Positions 36,271 through 47,059 are shown, counted from the stretch's first letter. The stretch is DNA of 49,886 bases from Affinundibacterium baiyunense (GCF_018139645.1 NZ_JAGSPM010000005.1:1-49886); one strand, 5' to 3'. Notes: generated by a model from the sequence alone, not told the origin. A program made the numbers and translations.

Positions 36271-36864
36271 ATGCATCGACCTAGAGTCGCACAATGGCAT
36301 ACGCATACAAATGGTGTGCAAGCGACGCCTATGATGGCGGATTGGTTAAGCAATCGCGATTCATTGACTGAGCGTCTAATTGCGCATAGTCAGCAATTTC
36401 GGGTGCAGCGTTTGTATCAAGGTCGCGCGATGTGTTTGCGGGATGAGTTTGCAGAGATTGACTTGGCGAAACCGCAGCAAGTAGTTGAGCGAGAAGTTTT
36501 ATTGCGATGTGATGATGTTGCGGTTGTATACGCCCATACCATCGTGCCACTCACAGCAAATGCGCAAGAGTGGCCTTTATTTGCATCATTAGGAAACCGT
36601 TCTTTGGGCACGACTTTGTTCAACGATCCTTTGGTGCAACGTGGTCAATTGCAATATGCGCGATTGAGTTGGACACATCCACTCATGCGGCGTATTCAGC
36701 ATTGTGAGTTTATTCAACAGGATGGTCTGTTGGGATTGACGCACTTGTGGGCGCGCCGTTCCGTATTTACGCGCCACGGCGCAAAGTTATTGGTGACAGA
36801 AGTATTTTTGCCGACGCTACAACATTTGCGCTTGGTTGCGCATTCGAATTTGTCGTCGCAGTAA
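36271..36864 (+). CDS. ubiC: Chorismate pyruvate-lyase
   Basis: UbiC splits chorismate to 4-hydroxybenzoate and pyruvate, the entry to ubiquinone synthesis. The protein has about 197 residues with UbiC blocks: MADWLSNRDSLTERL, VVEREVLLRCDDVAVVYAHTIVP, LGNRSLGTTLF, and LWARRSVFTRHGAKLLVTEVFLP. CAGGG before ATG 36271 supports this start; the frame also allows ATG 36226, which would overlap the esterase gene by 11 bases. Confidence 0.9.
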   Translation: MHRPRVAQWHTHTNGVQATPMMADWLSNRDSLTERLIAHSQQFRVQRLYQGRAMCLRDEFAEIDLAKPQQVVEREVLLRCDDVAVVYAHTIVPLTANAQEWPLFASLGNRSLGTTLFNDPLVQRGQLQYARLSWTHPLMRRIQHCEFIQQDGLLGLTHLWARRSVFTRHGAKLLVTEVFLPTLQHLRLVAHSNLSSQ

Positions 36865-36898
36865 TGTAAAGATGTAAGTATTTTAGAAGACAGACAGC

Positions 36899-39001
36899 AT
36901 GAATTTATTTTTTGAAGAATCCGGTGATTTCAAGGCAGGTAGCGTGTTGTCGCAAGCGGGTGAGGCATATCAGGTAGAGCTAGCCAGTGGCAAACGAACC
37001 AAGGTGAAAGCAAAAGACGTTTTATTGCAATTTACTGCGCCAACACCACAAGAATTGTTGGAACAAGCGAAGCAACAAAGTACTGAAATCGATCTTGAAT
37101 TTCTATGGGAAGTTGCGGGGCAAGAGGAGTTTGGTTTTGCCGAGTTAGGGGCTGAGTATTTTGGTCACGCGCCACAGTCAGTAGAAGCCGCTGGTTTGAT
37201 TTTAGCCTTGCATGGTGCGCCGTTTTATTTTTATAAAAAGGGACGCGGCCGCTACAAGGCTGCACCAGAGACGGCACTCAAAGCAGCGCTGGCTGGTATA
37301 GAAAAGAAGAAGCAGCAAGCGATTATTCAAGCTGCTTATGTTGAAGAATTGAAGCAATTGCGTTTGCCGGAACAGTTTAAAAGTTTGGGTTTGCAATTAT
37401 TGTTTAAGCCTGACAAAAACAGCATTGAATATAAAGCTTTCATTGAAGCTTGTTCTGCGATGCAAATGAATCCAGCGCGCTTGATGTTGGCGAGTGGCGG
37501 ATTAAAAAGCGCGAAAGACTTTCACTTGTCTAAATTTTTGCTGGAGCATTTCCCGAAAGGATCTGGTTTTCCGCAAATCCCCTTGCCAAGTTTGCCGCAA
37601 GATTTACCAGTCGCCGATGTGCGCGCATTTTCTATTGATGATGTGACGACAACAGAAATCGACGATGCTTTGTCGATCACGCATATTGATGATCACACCG
37701 TTAAAGTTGGTATTCATATTGCTGCGCCAGCTTTAGGCATACAACGTAACGATGCCGTGGATCTGATGGCTCGCGCACGTATGTCGACAGTCTATATGCC
37801 TGGCGACAAAATTACGATGATGCCTGATGCTCTGGTGGATATTTACACTTTGGGTGAGGGACAAACGCGTCCTGCGGTATCTCTTTATGTCACTGTGAAT
37901 ATGAGTGATTGGAGCATACTCAGCACCGAAACCAAGGTCGAAGCTGTACCTATTGCAGCGAATCTTCGCCATAACGAGCTTGATGCATTAGTTACTGAAG
38001 AAAATCTTGCGAACGACGTAGGTGATTATCCGCATAAGGCTGATATTGCCTTGCTTTGGAAATGGGTGCAAGTATTAGAAGCAGGGCGCATGGCCAAGCG
38101 TGAAAGCTTTGGCTTAAAGCCTGAACAAACCAATCGCGTCGATTTTAATTTTTATGTTGAAGATGACGTGGTTAGTATCGTGCGCCGTAAGCGTGGTGCG
38201 CCTTTAGATAAAATCGTTGCAGAGTTAATGATTTTGGCGAACAGCACCTGGGGTAAATTGTTAGCCGATCACAATATTCCTGGCATCTATCGCGCTCAAG
38301 GTGGTGGCTCTGGCGGTTGGGCCGCCAAGATGCAGGTTCGAATGGTGACACATGCCGCACCCCATCAAGGATTAGGGGTGGACCAGTATGCTTGGAGCAC
38401 CTCACCTTTGCGTCGTTATACAGACTTGGTCAATCAATGGCAGATCATTGCTTGTGTGCAGCACGGTGTGACCGCTGCGTTAGCGGCTCCTTTCAAGCCA
38501 AAAGATGCAGATTTGTTTGCGATCGTGTCGGGGTTTGATGCGGCTTACGCGGCGTACGGTGATTTCCAAACCAATATGGAACGCTATTGGTGTTTGCGTT
38601 GGCTAGGTCAAGAAAAACGTCAGCAAGTCGATGCTGTTGTATTAAAAGATGAAGTCTTGCGTTTGTTGGAAATCCCGCTGATCATTCGTCTGCCTGGTAT
38701 GTCACAGATGGCGCGTGGCGCGCAGGTTCGACTCGAAGTGATTCGTTGGGATGAGTTGGATTTGAGTATCGAAGTGCGTTTGCTAGAAATGTTGGCGACA
38801 TCGACCGATGAAGATTTAGAAGAAGCACCAGACGACGAAGTGGTGGAGCAAGTTGCGCCAGAGTCTGAATTAATCGAGTCGGATATAGCAAATTCGCTGA
38901 CGGCAGAAGTCGATGGTGATCAAGATTTGGCGCTGCAAGAATCAAACTCGGTTGCTGATTTGTCAGAAGGTCTTGATCCAAAATCAGATGGCGCGATGTA
39001 G
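36899..39001 (+). CDS. RNase II-family exoribonuclease (RNB domain)
   Basis: A 700-residue 3'-5' exoribonuclease of the RNB family. The RNB domain starts near residue 240. FSIDDVTTTEIDDALSI carries the metal-binding aspartates, then HIAAPA, and RMSTVYMPGDKITMMP. The later RAQGG and WSTSPLRRYTDLVNQ segments complete the active site. The N-terminal 240 residues lack a clear cold-shock pair, and the C-terminal RNA-binding part is short and ends in an acidic tail of about 55 residues. This form is typical next to tonB-aroE in Burkholderiales; equivalence to E. coli rnb or rnr is not certain, so no symbol is given. Confidence 0.9.
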   Translation: MNLFFEESGDFKAGSVLSQAGEAYQVELASGKRTKVKAKDVLLQFTAPTPQELLEQAKQQSTEIDLEFLWEVAGQEEFGFAELGAEYFGHAPQSVEAAGLILALHGAPFYFYKKGRGRYKAAPETALKAALAGIEKKKQQAIIQAAYVEELKQLRLPEQFKSLGLQLLFKPDKNSIEYKAFIEACSAMQMNPARLMLASGGLKSAKDFHLSKFLLEHFPKGSGFPQIPLPSLPQDLPVADVRAFSIDDVTTTEIDDALSITHIDDHTVKVGIHIAAPALGIQRNDAVDLMARARMSTVYMPGDKITMMPDALVDIYTLGEGQTRPAVSLYVTVNMSDWSILSTETKVEAVPIAANLRHNELDALVTEENLANDVGDYPHKADIALLWKWVQVLEAGRMAKRESFGLKPEQTNRVDFNFYVEDDVVSIVRRKRGAPLDKIVAELMILANSTWGKLLADHNIPGIYRAQGGGSGGWAAKMQVRMVTHAAPHQGLGVDQYAWSTSPLRRYTDLVNQWQIIACVQHGVTAALAAPFKPKDADLFAIVSGFDAAYAAYGDFQTNMERYWCLRWLGQEKRQQVDAVVLKDEVLRLLEIPLIIRLPGMSQMARGAQVRLEVIRWDELDLSIEVRLLEMLATSTDEDLEEAPDDEVVEQVAPESELIESDIANSLTAEVDGDQDLALQESNSVADLSEGLDPKSDGAM

Positions 39002-39121
39002 TCCCGAATACCAACCAATCGGCTTAATGCAAGAACTGTAAATGCTTTGTTTGATCTGCTTGGCGACCGACTTTCGCTGCGCCAATTTTTTGTAAGCTTG
39101 ATGTAGTGTGGAATTTAATTT

Positions 39122-40018
39122 GTGAAAATCATTCTGGATAATTTGATTCTTAGTATGGCAGCGCTTGCTTCGGTGCTAGTGCATGCGGTCGCCTTGATGG
39201 TGCATTTCGTGATGCCGCCGCCTGAGCCTGTGCCCGCACACGACCCTGGTTTGGAAATCATTTTAGTCAATGCAAAACATGCTAAACGTCCGATGCAAGC
39301 GCAAGCATTGGCGCAGGTGAATTTGGACGGTGGTGGTGCGAATGATGAAGGGCGTGCGAAGTCGCCACTACCTGATATGCGTCGAACAGAAGACGGAGAT
39401 AGCGTTTTAGTTGCGCAGAGAAAAATTCAAGAGTTAGAAGAGCGTCAAAAGCAGTTGATTGATCAAGTACGCAATGAAACGCGCTTTAAATCGCAGCGCG
39501 TACTCGACAAGAAACAATTAGAGGATAATCAACAAGCTGAGAACGGGCGAGACCAGTTGGATAGCAGCAAAATGTTGGCGCGCTCGATTGCTGAAATCTC
39601 GCAAACGATTGAAGATCAAAACAAACGTCCACGAAAGACATTTTTATCGCCGAGCACGCAAGCTGTTGGACATGCAATTTATTACAAAGCACTACAGAAA
39701 AAAGTCGAAGAGGTAGGAACCATTAATTTCCCTCAGGTGAATGGTAAAAAACTCTACGGAGAAGTGATTATTTATATCCCGATTTTTCAAGATGGCACCA
39801 TCTATGAAAAAGGTGGTGGACCCAAAGTGGAGAAGTCATCGGGAAATGCAGCATTAGATGCAGCTGCATTAAAAATTATTAGGAAGGCCGCGCCATTTGG
39901 ACATTTTCCGCCGAATATGCGTTCGAAAGACAAAGACGATATTTGGATTGTGATCACGCGCTTCAAGTTTACGCGTGAACAGCAATTGGAAACCGAAATG
40001 CGCGGAGGTCAGCAATGA
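39122..40018 (+). CDS. TonB/TolA-like energy transducer protein
   Basis: A 298-residue protein with one N-terminal membrane helix (about 8-32), a periplasmic linker with a charged coiled-coil (about 98-165, [19 protein letters not shown]), and a C-terminal TonB-type domain (about 180-280) with [20 protein letters not shown] and [25 protein letters not shown]. It would carry proton-motive energy to outer membrane receptors, possibly the one at 1668, though exbB/exbD are not here. The GTG start at 39122 is weakly supported; ATG 39155 is an alternative. Its stop overlaps the aroE start by ATGA. Confidence 0.86.
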   Translation: MKIILDNLILSMAALASVLVHAVALMVHFVMPPPEPVPAHDPGLEIILVNAKHAKRPMQAQALAQVNLDGGGANDEGRAKSPLPDMRRTEDGDSVLVAQRKIQELEERQKQLIDQVRNETRFKSQRVLDKKQLEDNQQAENGRDQLDSSKMLARSIAEISQTIEDQNKRPRKTFLSPSTQAVGHAIYYKALQKKVEEVGTINFPQVNGKKLYGEVIIYIPIFQDGTIYEKGGGPKVEKSSGNAALDAAALKIIRKAAPFGHFPPNMRSKDKDDIWIVITRFKFTREQQLETEMRGGQQ

Positions 40019-40869
40019 GTGTGATCAATAGCTCGGCGCAGTTAGACCGCTATTGCGTGTTCGGGAATCCAATTCAACATAGTAAGTCGCCGGCGATTCA
40101 CGCGATGTTTGCTAGTCAGACTGGGCAAACGTTGGAATATTCCGCGAGGCTCGCACCGCTCGATAGTTTTGTCCCCTCGGTACAGCAATTTATTGCCGAA
40201 GGGGGGAAAGGTGCAAATGTCACTGTACCGTTTAAGTTGGAGGCTTATGCTTTGGCGAATCACTTGAGCGAGCGTGCAGCCATTGCGGGTGCCGTCAACA
40301 CACTGACGTTTTCTGATGGGGTGATTGTTGGTGACAACACCGATGGTGTCGGCCTGGTGCGAGATATCACTGAAAATGCAAAGACCGCGATTGTTGGGCG
40401 TCGGATTTTGTTATTAGGAGCCGGCGGCGCGGCGCGTGGCGCGCTATTGCCACTGTTGGCGCAACAGCCTGCTAGTTTGACGATAGCAAACCGTACCATA
40501 TCGAAAGCGGAAGATTTGGTGCAATTAGCGCATGCAACAAAAACTTATCGCGGTGAGATTGAGGCGAAAACTTGGCAAGACTTGAATGGTAGCTTCGATG
40601 TCATTATTAATGCGACTTCGGCAAGCCTGCAAAGTGAAGTGCCACCAATTCCTTACACGGTTTTTGCTGATACCAGTTTTGCGTATGACATGATGTATAG
40701 CGATGGGCAAACCAGCTTCAATCGTTATGCCGAACAAGCTGGTGCTCGCACGCGTGATGGTTTAGGGATGTTGTTGGAACAAGCAGCGGAAGCTTTTTTT
40801 ATCTGGCGTGGCGTAAGACCGCAAACGGCTCCGTTGTTCGCGCATTTTCGTACTAAAGGGAGCGTTTGA
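40015..40869 (+). CDS. aroE: Shikimate dehydrogenase
   Basis: AroE reduces 3-dehydroshikimate to shikimate with NADPH. The 284-residue protein shows [20 protein letters not shown] with the substrate-binding serines, NVTVPFK with the catalytic Lys, GDNTDGVGL with the catalytic Asp, the nucleotide loop [11 protein letters not shown], and NRTISKA. It overlaps the TonB-like gene by four bases and is followed by mtgA after three bases, so tonB-like/aroE/mtgA form one operon. Confidence 0.97.
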   Translation: MSVINSSAQLDRYCVFGNPIQHSKSPAIHAMFASQTGQTLEYSARLAPLDSFVPSVQQFIAEGGKGANVTVPFKLEAYALANHLSERAAIAGAVNTLTFSDGVIVGDNTDGVGLVRDITENAKTAIVGRRILLLGAGGAARGALLPLLAQQPASLTIANRTISKAEDLVQLAHATKTYRGEIEAKTWQDLNGSFDVIINATSASLQSEVPPIPYTVFADTSFAYDMMYSDGQTSFNRYAEQAGARTRDGLGMLLEQAAEAFFIWRGVRPQTAPLFAHFRTKGSV

Positions 40870-40872
40870 AAT

Positions 40873-41571
40873 ATGAAGTTGAAACGCATTTTATTTTGGT
40901 TGATTGTTCTGCCGATTAGTTTGTTCTTGCTTCTACAATTGTATTTTTTGATTCAAATTATTTGGTGGCGTAGCTTTAATCCAGAATCAACAAGTTTCAT
41001 GCGGCAGCAAGAAGCTATTTTGCAGGAGAAAGATCCAAAGTTCGTTCTGAAACATAAATGGGTCGACTATTCGAAAATTTCGAGAAATTTGAAGCGTGCA
41101 GTGATCGCGTCTGAAGATGATGGTTTCTCAGAACACGATGGCGTAGACTGGGACGCGATGCAAAAAGCCTTTGAAAAAAATAAGAAAAAAGGCAAAGTGG
41201 TGTCTGGTGGATCAACCATTACCCAACAATTAGCGAAGAATTTATTTTTGTCTGGTGAACGCAGCTATTTCCGTAAAGGACAAGAATTAATTATTACCTT
41301 TATGTTGGAAATGTGCATGGATAAAGAGCGCATTTTTGAAATTTATTTGAATTCAGTAGAGTGGGGAATTGGCGTGTTTGGTGCGGAAGCGGCGGCTCGT
41401 CATTATTACGGCATCAGTGCAGCATCCTTATCACCAGCGCAAGCAGCCCGTCTTGCGGTGATGCTGCCTAAGCCGCGATACTACGATAAAAATACTGGGT
41501 CAGCGTATTTGCAAAAACGCAGTGAAATTATTTTACGTCGCATGAACTCGTCAGAGTTACCAGCGCGCTAA
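40873..41571 (+). CDS. mtgA: Monofunctional biosynthetic peptidoglycan transglycosylase
   Basis: A GT51 enzyme that polymerises lipid II into glycan strands at the periplasmic face of the inner membrane. The protein has 232 residues, one N-terminal membrane helix (about 7-30), and the GT51 motifs [15 protein letters not shown] with the catalytic Glu, [16 protein letters not shown], and [23 protein letters not shown]. No transpeptidase domain is present. It lies between aroE and corA with gaps of 3 and 10 bp. Confidence 0.97.
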   Translation: MKLKRILFWLIVLPISLFLLLQLYFLIQIIWWRSFNPESTSFMRQQEAILQEKDPKFVLKHKWVDYSKISRNLKRAVIASEDDGFSEHDGVDWDAMQKAFEKNKKKGKVVSGGSTITQQLAKNLFLSGERSYFRKGQELIITFMLEMCMDKERIFEIYLNSVEWGIGVFGAEAAARHYYGISAASLSPAQAARLAVMLPKPRYYDKNTGSAYLQKRSEIILRRMNSSELPAR

Positions 41572-41581
41572 AGGAGTTGGC

Positions 41582-42556
41582 ATGATCAATGTATTTGTTT
41601 TACACAATGGACGCCTGAGTCAAATACACATCGAGAGTCGTGAAGATCTAGAAAATACCTTACCAGTGTGGGTAGATTTAACTGATCCAAACGAGGAAGA
41701 GCGTGAATGGGTTAAAGGCATTTACGGTGTGACTTTGCCAGGTGAAGACGAGGTCAAAGACATCGAAGCCTCGGCTCGTTACTACGAGGCGGACAATGGC
41801 GACTTGCATCTACGCACTGACTTCTTGATTGATGATGACGATGATGACGAGCCTGCACGTACGGTCACTGTCGCTTTCATTTTGGCACGTGAAATTTTGT
41901 TCTCTGTGCACACCGTTGATTTACCAGTATTTCGCTTAGTTAGAATGCGCGCCCGTTCGCGTCCAGGCTCAATTGCCGATTACAAAGACGTGTTAATGGA
42001 TTTGTATGCGACCGATGCGGAATATTCTGCAGATGCATTAGAAGGTATTTATCAAAATCTGGAAGACGTAAGTCGAGCCGTACTGCAAAAGGATTTTTCA
42101 GATCAAGATGCAGCCGTCGCTTTGAACGCGATTGCGCAAGAGGAAGATTTGAATGGCAGGATACGTCGCAATATGATGGATACACGGCGTGCGGTCAGTT
42201 TCTTAATGCGCGGACGTTTGCTCAATGCGGAGCAGTTTGAAGAAGCAAGACAGATTCTGCGTGATATTGAGTCGCTTGATGGTCATACCTCGTTCTTGTT
42301 CGATAAGATTAACTTCTTGATGGATGCCACCGTCGGTTTTATTAATATTAATCAGAATAAGATTATTAAGATCTTCTCCGTCGCGTCGGTGGCTTTCCTA
42401 CCACCAACTTTGATCGCGAGTATTTATGGGATGAACTTCAAGGTTTGGTTCCCCGAATTGGATTGGACTTTTGGTTATCCGTTTGCACTTGGCTTGATGC
42501 TAGTTTCTGCGATCACACCGTTTTGGTATTTCAAGCGTCGAGGTTGGCTAAAATAA
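41582..42556 (+). CDS. corA: CorA-family magnesium/cobalt transporter
   Basis: A 324-residue pentameric channel. A large cytosolic N-terminal domain (about 1-260) is followed by two C-terminal membrane helices (about 262-285 and 297-315) with the family signature YGMNF between them (ASIYGMNF). It probably imports Mg2+. AAGGAG sits before ATG 41582. It follows mtgA by 10 bp and may belong to the same transcript. The 200 bp downstream before the exporter gene holds no gene; a promoter TTGCTA-17-TAAGTT near 42650-42685 is possible for the exporter. Confidence 0.95.
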   Translation: MINVFVLHNGRLSQIHIESREDLENTLPVWVDLTDPNEEEREWVKGIYGVTLPGEDEVKDIEASARYYEADNGDLHLRTDFLIDDDDDDEPARTVTVAFILAREILFSVHTVDLPVFRLVRMRARSRPGSIADYKDVLMDLYATDAEYSADALEGIYQNLEDVSRAVLQKDFSDQDAAVALNAIAQEEDLNGRIRRNMMDTRRAVSFLMRGRLLNAEQFEEARQILRDIESLDGHTSFLFDKINFLMDATVGFININQNKIIKIFSVASVAFLPPTLIASIYGMNFKVWFPELDWTFGYPFALGLMLVSAITPFWYFKRRGWLK

Positions 42557-42762
42557 GATAATCAGATAAGAGAATCAATTTTTTTGTTGCCATAAATTCG
42601 TTAAGAATTGTAAACGCCTGATTTTTGATTGCGAATTTCCTTTCAGGAATATTCTTGCTATTGTAAAATCAACCAGATAAGTTTTCCGTCAAGTGAAAGC
42701 AAATTAGCTAGCTACAGACTGATGTACTTCACTAAGTTGTCACTGGTGAAGCTTAGAGTGGA

Positions 42763-44997
42763 ATGGTAGGGATTTACGATGGCGGCAATCGCATGACTCA
42801 GCAAGAAAATTTAACTCCTCAATCTGATAAACCAAGCAATAGCATGGGATTCGGCTCGGGTATTCGAGAAGATATCTTGCATCGCGATCCTTTGCTCGAT
42901 TGTTTGGTTGAACTAACTCGAATCCATGGTCGGCCGAGTACGCGTGCGGCCTTGACGGCAGGCCTGCCATTGCCTGCAGCGGGTTTAACACCTTCTTTAT
43001 TTGCAAGAGCCGCTGCGCATGCGGGTTTCTCTGCCAAAGTGGTGCGCCGAGAATTGTTAAAAATCGACGCGGCTTTAATGCCCGTGATTTTGCTACTCAA
43101 AAATAATGAAGCTTGTTTATTGCAGGGTTGGAGTAGTGATGGTGAACGTGCGCAATTACTGATGCCCGATTCTGGGCAAGGTGCGGTGAGTCTAAGTCGA
43201 GAAGAATTATTGGCGCGCTACACAGGAGTCGCGATTTTTTCGCGCCCCCATTTCCGGTTTGATCGACGTACCCCACCATTGGTTGAAGTTCCGCAGCGTC
43301 ATTGGTTCTGGGGCGCTGTGTTGGAACAAAGTCCTATCTTTAAAGATATTCTTGCCGCTGCCTTACTAATTAATCTGTTTGCGATCGCAATGCCCTTGTT
43401 CACGATGAACGTGTATGACCGTGTGGTGCCGAATTTTGCGTTTCAAACTTTATGGGTGTTTGCTGGCGGGATTATCTTAGTTTTACTTTTAGATTACGCC
43501 ATTCGTGTCTTGCGCGGACACTTCATTAATTTAGTTAGTAATCGTATCGATCTCAAATTATCCGGCTTGATTATGGAGCGGGTATTGGGCATGCGTATGT
43601 CGGAACGTCCGGCCTCGGTTGGTGCGTTTGCTTCGAATTTGCGTTCATTTGAAACCGTGCGTGATTTCATTGCGTCTGCGACTGTTACTGCTTTGATCGA
43701 TTTGCCATTTGCAATTCTGTTCTTGTTTGTACTGGCTTGGATTGCTTGGCCCATCGTGTTACTACCGATTGTGGGCATCATTTTGGTGGTGATCTATAGC
43801 TATATGGTTCAGCACAAAATGCGCGAGTTATCGGAAACGACCTTTCGTGCTGCCGCGCTACGAAATTCCACCTTGGTGGAAAGTCTAACTGCCTTAGAAA
43901 CAATCAAAGCGCACGGTGCAGAGAGCCAGATGCAAGAGAAATGGGAAAAAACCACCGCATTTCTCGCGAAAGTTAATTCTGAACTCAAATTGTTATCTTC
44001 ATCGAGTATCAATGGCGCTTCTACTATTCAGCAACTAGTCAATGTGGCGGTGGTGATTGCGGGCGTTTATTTGATTCAAGAAAAAATGATGTCTATGGGT
44101 GGCTTGATTGCTGCAACCATGTTGGCGGGGCGGGCGATGGCGCCGGTGGCACAGGTAGTTGGCTTGATGTTGCAATTTGAAGGTGCGAAAAATTCGCTGG
44201 CGTCCTTAGAAAATATCATGGCAACACCAACGGAACGTAGTGATGAAACTGCTTTCATTCACCGACCTGAAATTAAAGGGCAAATCGAGTTTCGTAATGT
44301 TCATTTTAGTTATCCTGGCCGAACTGAAGAAGCGTTGCGCGGTGTGAGTTTTAAAATTGCACAAGGCGAACATGTGGTTATTATTGGTCGTATTGGATCT
44401 GGTAAATCCACCTTAGAAAAATTAATCTTGGGTTTGTATGCACCGACTAAGGGTGCCGTGTTGCTAGATGATGTCGACTTGCGACAATTAGATCCGGCTG
44501 ATTTGCGTCGAAATTTAGGATACGTAGAACAAGATTCGATGCTGTTTTATGGCAGCTTACGAGAAAATATTACGATTCGAGCACCTTATGCGGATGATCG
44601 TGCGGTCGTTGCCGCCGCAGAGTTGGCAGGTTTGACCGAGTTCGTTAATAGCCATCCAGAAGGCTTTGATATGGCGATTAGCGAACGTGGTGAATCGATT
44701 TCTGGCGGTCAGCGTCAAAGTATTGCGATTGCGCGAGCAGCTTTGCTAGATCCGCCGGTTTTGCTGCTCGATGAGCCAACGAGCGCGATGGATTATCCCT
44801 CAGAAGCACAATTTAAAGATCGCATCGGGCGTTATGGCAAACATAAGACCATGATTATTGTGACGCATAGACCGAGTTTGATGGATTTAGCCACACGCAT
44901 TATCGTCCTTGATCATGGTGTGATTGTGGCAGACGGGCCGCGCGACAAAGTTATGCATGCGCTGCAAACTGGTCAAATTGGAAGAGCGAAATTATGA
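42763..44997 (+). CDS. lapB: Type I secretion ABC transporter, LapB-like
   Basis: A 744-residue permease/ATPase. Residues about 40-165 form a C39 peptidase-like domain (DPLLDCLVELTRIHGR...) of the degenerate kind that binds substrate. The ABC membrane domain spans about 185-470, and the ATPase has Walker A GRIGSGKST (542-550), signature SGGQ (647-650) and Walker B LLLDEP (667-672). It would export the adhesin at 47137 with the adaptor at 44994 and an outer membrane channel not in this window. ATG 42763 is the longest start; ATG 42793 begins nearer the conserved region. The end overlaps the adaptor gene by ATGA. Confidence 0.93.
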   Translation: MVGIYDGGNRMTQQENLTPQSDKPSNSMGFGSGIREDILHRDPLLDCLVELTRIHGRPSTRAALTAGLPLPAAGLTPSLFARAAAHAGFSAKVVRRELLKIDAALMPVILLLKNNEACLLQGWSSDGERAQLLMPDSGQGAVSLSREELLARYTGVAIFSRPHFRFDRRTPPLVEVPQRHWFWGAVLEQSPIFKDILAAALLINLFAIAMPLFTMNVYDRVVPNFAFQTLWVFAGGIILVLLLDYAIRVLRGHFINLVSNRIDLKLSGLIMERVLGMRMSERPASVGAFASNLRSFETVRDFIASATVTALIDLPFAILFLFVLAWIAWPIVLLPIVGIILVVIYSYMVQHKMRELSETTFRAAALRNSTLVESLTALETIKAHGAESQMQEKWEKTTAFLAKVNSELKLLSSSSINGASTIQQLVNVAVVIAGVYLIQEKMMSMGGLIAATMLAGRAMAPVAQVVGLMLQFEGAKNSLASLENIMATPTERSDETAFIHRPEIKGQIEFRNVHFSYPGRTEEALRGVSFKIAQGEHVVIIGRIGSGKSTLEKLILGLYAPTKGAVLLDDVDLRQLDPADLRRNLGYVEQDSMLFYGSLRENITIRAPYADDRAVVAAAELAGLTEFVNSHPEGFDMAISERGESISGGQRQSIAIARAALLDPPVLLLDEPTSAMDYPSEAQFKDRIGRYGKHKTMIIVTHRPSLMDLATRIIVLDHGVIVADGPRDKVMHALQTGQIGRAKL

Positions 44998-46406
44998 AGT
45001 TCTGGCAACGATTAGGACTTGGCGTTTTGTCTTTATTAGAGCGTCTGCGTTTGCGTTTGGGGATGACGCCGGGTGGATGGCTGCAACGCTGGCAAGACGA
45101 TGTTAGTTTGCCTGAATCAGATTTCATGCGTGATGCGGATAGCATCATTGCACAACAGGAACCTTTGCGTGCACGCATCTTACTGCGCGCCGTGATTGTT
45201 GTTTGCGTGTTGTTTGTGTTGTGGGCAGCCTTTGTGCATGTCGATGAAATTACCAAAGGAGAAGGCAAGGTCATTCCCTCTCAGCAGCTACAAGTCTATC
45301 CAAGTTTAGACGGCGGTATCGTTACTGATATTTTGGTAAAAGAGGGGCAGGTCGTCAATGAGGGACAGGTTTTATTGCAGATTGATCCGACCCGATTCGA
45401 AGCATCCGTGAATGAAAATCGGGCCTTGTATTTATCCTTGACTGCGAAAGCAGCACGCTTGCGAGCAATTGGTGAGGGAAAAGCTTTTGTGCCACCGCCA
45501 GAAGTGGTTGCCGAAGATCCTAAAACTGCGGAAGAAGAGCAAAAATTGTATGAAACTGCGACTTCTGAGTTGAACACACAAGTTTCTATCGCAAGACAAC
45601 AATACGAGCAACGTAGTCAAGAGCAAGCAGAAGCGATTGCACGCCAAAAACAAGCTACAAATGCTTATGAATCTAGTTTGAAAGAATTGAATGTTACCAA
45701 GCCCTTGTTAGCGACTGGTGCTGTGTCAGAGGTGGAATTGCTGCGCTTGGAGCGCGATGTATCTCGGTTTAAAGGTGAGAAAGATGTCGCTACTGCGCAG
45801 ATCGCCCGCTCTGGCGCTGCAATGTCTGAAGCTATGCGTAAGATTCAAGAAGTTGAATTAGCTGTACGTAATAATGCCAGCAAAGAATTATCAGAAACGA
45901 TGGCACGTTTAAATTCATTGATTCAAACTGGCACCGGCTTGGCGGACAAAGTTAAACAGACCGCCATTCGTTCGCAAGTACGCGGTACGGTCAAGCGATT
46001 ATTGGTTAATACTGTCGGTGGCGTGGTTCAGCCTGGTCGCGATGTGGTCGAGGTTGTTCCAAGTGACGGTAAGTTGATTTTGGAAGCGAAAGTCGCACCA
46101 AAAGATATTGCATTCTTGGTGCCAGGGCAAAAAGCAGTAGTGAAGTTCTCTGCTTACGACTTCGCCACATACGGTGGCTTGGATGCAAAATTAGAGCATA
46201 TCGGTGCTGACTCTGTGACCGATGAACGAGGCAATACCTTTTACACCGTGCGTGTTTCTACGAATAAATCGACTTTGGAAGGCGGACAGCCGATTATTCC
46301 AGGTATGGTGGCGGAGGTTGATATCATTACTGGTAAAAAGACTATCCTGTCTTATATGTTAAAACCCGTTTTGCGCGCAAAACAAGCGGCATTTACTGAG
46401 CGCTAG
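44994..46406 (+). CDS. lapC: HlyD-family membrane fusion protein, LapC-like
   Basis: A 470-residue periplasmic adaptor of a type I secretion system. One membrane helix lies at about 63-82 (VIVVCVLFVLWAAFVHV), followed by a split biotinyl-lipoyl domain (KGEGKVIPSQQLQVYPSLDGGIV...), a long coiled-coil (about 180-310, rich in Glu, Gln and Ala), and the HlyD C-terminal beta domain (GTVKRLLVNTVGGVVQPG, PGMVAEVDIITGKKTILSYMLKPV). Overlaps the ABC gene by four bases. The regulator gene follows immediately. Confidence 0.94.
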   Translation: MKFWQRLGLGVLSLLERLRLRLGMTPGGWLQRWQDDVSLPESDFMRDADSIIAQQEPLRARILLRAVIVVCVLFVLWAAFVHVDEITKGEGKVIPSQQLQVYPSLDGGIVTDILVKEGQVVNEGQVLLQIDPTRFEASVNENRALYLSLTAKAARLRAIGEGKAFVPPPEVVAEDPKTAEEEQKLYETATSELNTQVSIARQQYEQRSQEQAEAIARQKQATNAYESSLKELNVTKPLLATGAVSEVELLRLERDVSRFKGEKDVATAQIARSGAAMSEAMRKIQEVELAVRNNASKELSETMARLNSLIQTGTGLADKVKQTAIRSQVRGTVKRLLVNTVGGVVQPGRDVVEVVPSDGKLILEAKVAPKDIAFLVPGQKAVVKFSAYDFATYGGLDAKLEHIGADSVTDERGNTFYTVRVSTNKSTLEGGQPIIPGMVAEVDIITGKKTILSYMLKPVLRAKQAAFTER

Positions 46407-46409
46407 GTG

Positions 46410-47045
46410 ATGAAATTGTTTGACCAAAATTGTGTAACGATGCACTTCTTCAGCTCGGCAACGATGGAAGTTCCGACTGCTTTGAAGAAAAGCTTTCCGT
46501 TGGTTAAATCCATGGAGATGCCTCAACTTAGTACATTGCCTAGCAACGGTAAATCAATCATTTGGATACATTTAAGATCGGATCAAACTATCGCAGAACA
46601 ATTGGCACCCGTGAAAGCTGCTGCACCTGCAGCTTTGATAGTGGTCATGAGTGACATCCCAAATGATCTAGAAGCATTGGCAGCATTTTCAATGTTGGCA
46701 AAAGCCTATTGCAATACGCATGCTGGTGCTGAGGTTTTGCTAAATGTTGCGAGTGTTGTAGAGCAAGGTGGGATTTGGATTGGTGAATCCATCATGCAAA
46801 AATTAATTGGCGGTGTGGCACCAGAGGCACCCCAGTTAGATTTAGCTATTGGTAAATGGGCTAAAGTTTTGACTGGCCGTGAGCTGGAAGTGGCGAAGGC
46901 AATTGCGATTGGACTGACAAACAAAGAAATCGCTTCAAAAATGCAGATCACAGAGAGAACTGTGAAGGCGCATGTCGGTGCAGTTCTTGATAAATTACAA
47001 TTAAAGAATCGTTTACAACTCGCTTTGCTTGTAAAAGAAGGTTAA
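46410..47045 (+). CDS. LuxR-type response regulator with degenerate receiver
   Basis: A 211-residue protein. The C-terminal HTH (about 153-211; LTGRELEVAKAIAIGLTNKEIASKMQITERTVKAHVG) is a typical LuxR/NarL domain. The N-terminal 140 residues resemble a receiver (WIHLRS in the third strand, ALIVVMSDI, GGIWIGESIM) but lack the phospho-acceptor aspartate and the acidic pocket pair, so it probably does not respond to phosphorylation in the usual way. It sits between lapC and the adhesin and likely controls the adhesin. ATG 46410 is preceded by AGG next to the lapC stop. Confidence 0.87.
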   Translation: MKLFDQNCVTMHFFSSATMEVPTALKKSFPLVKSMEMPQLSTLPSNGKSIIWIHLRSDQTIAEQLAPVKAAAPAALIVVMSDIPNDLEALAAFSMLAKAYCNTHAGAEVLLNVASVVEQGGIWIGESIMQKLIGGVAPEAPQLDLAIGKWAKVLTGRELEVAKAIAIGLTNKEIASKMQITERTVKAHVGAVLDKLQLKNRLQLALLVKEG

Positions 47046-47059
47046 ATCGATTTTCTCTA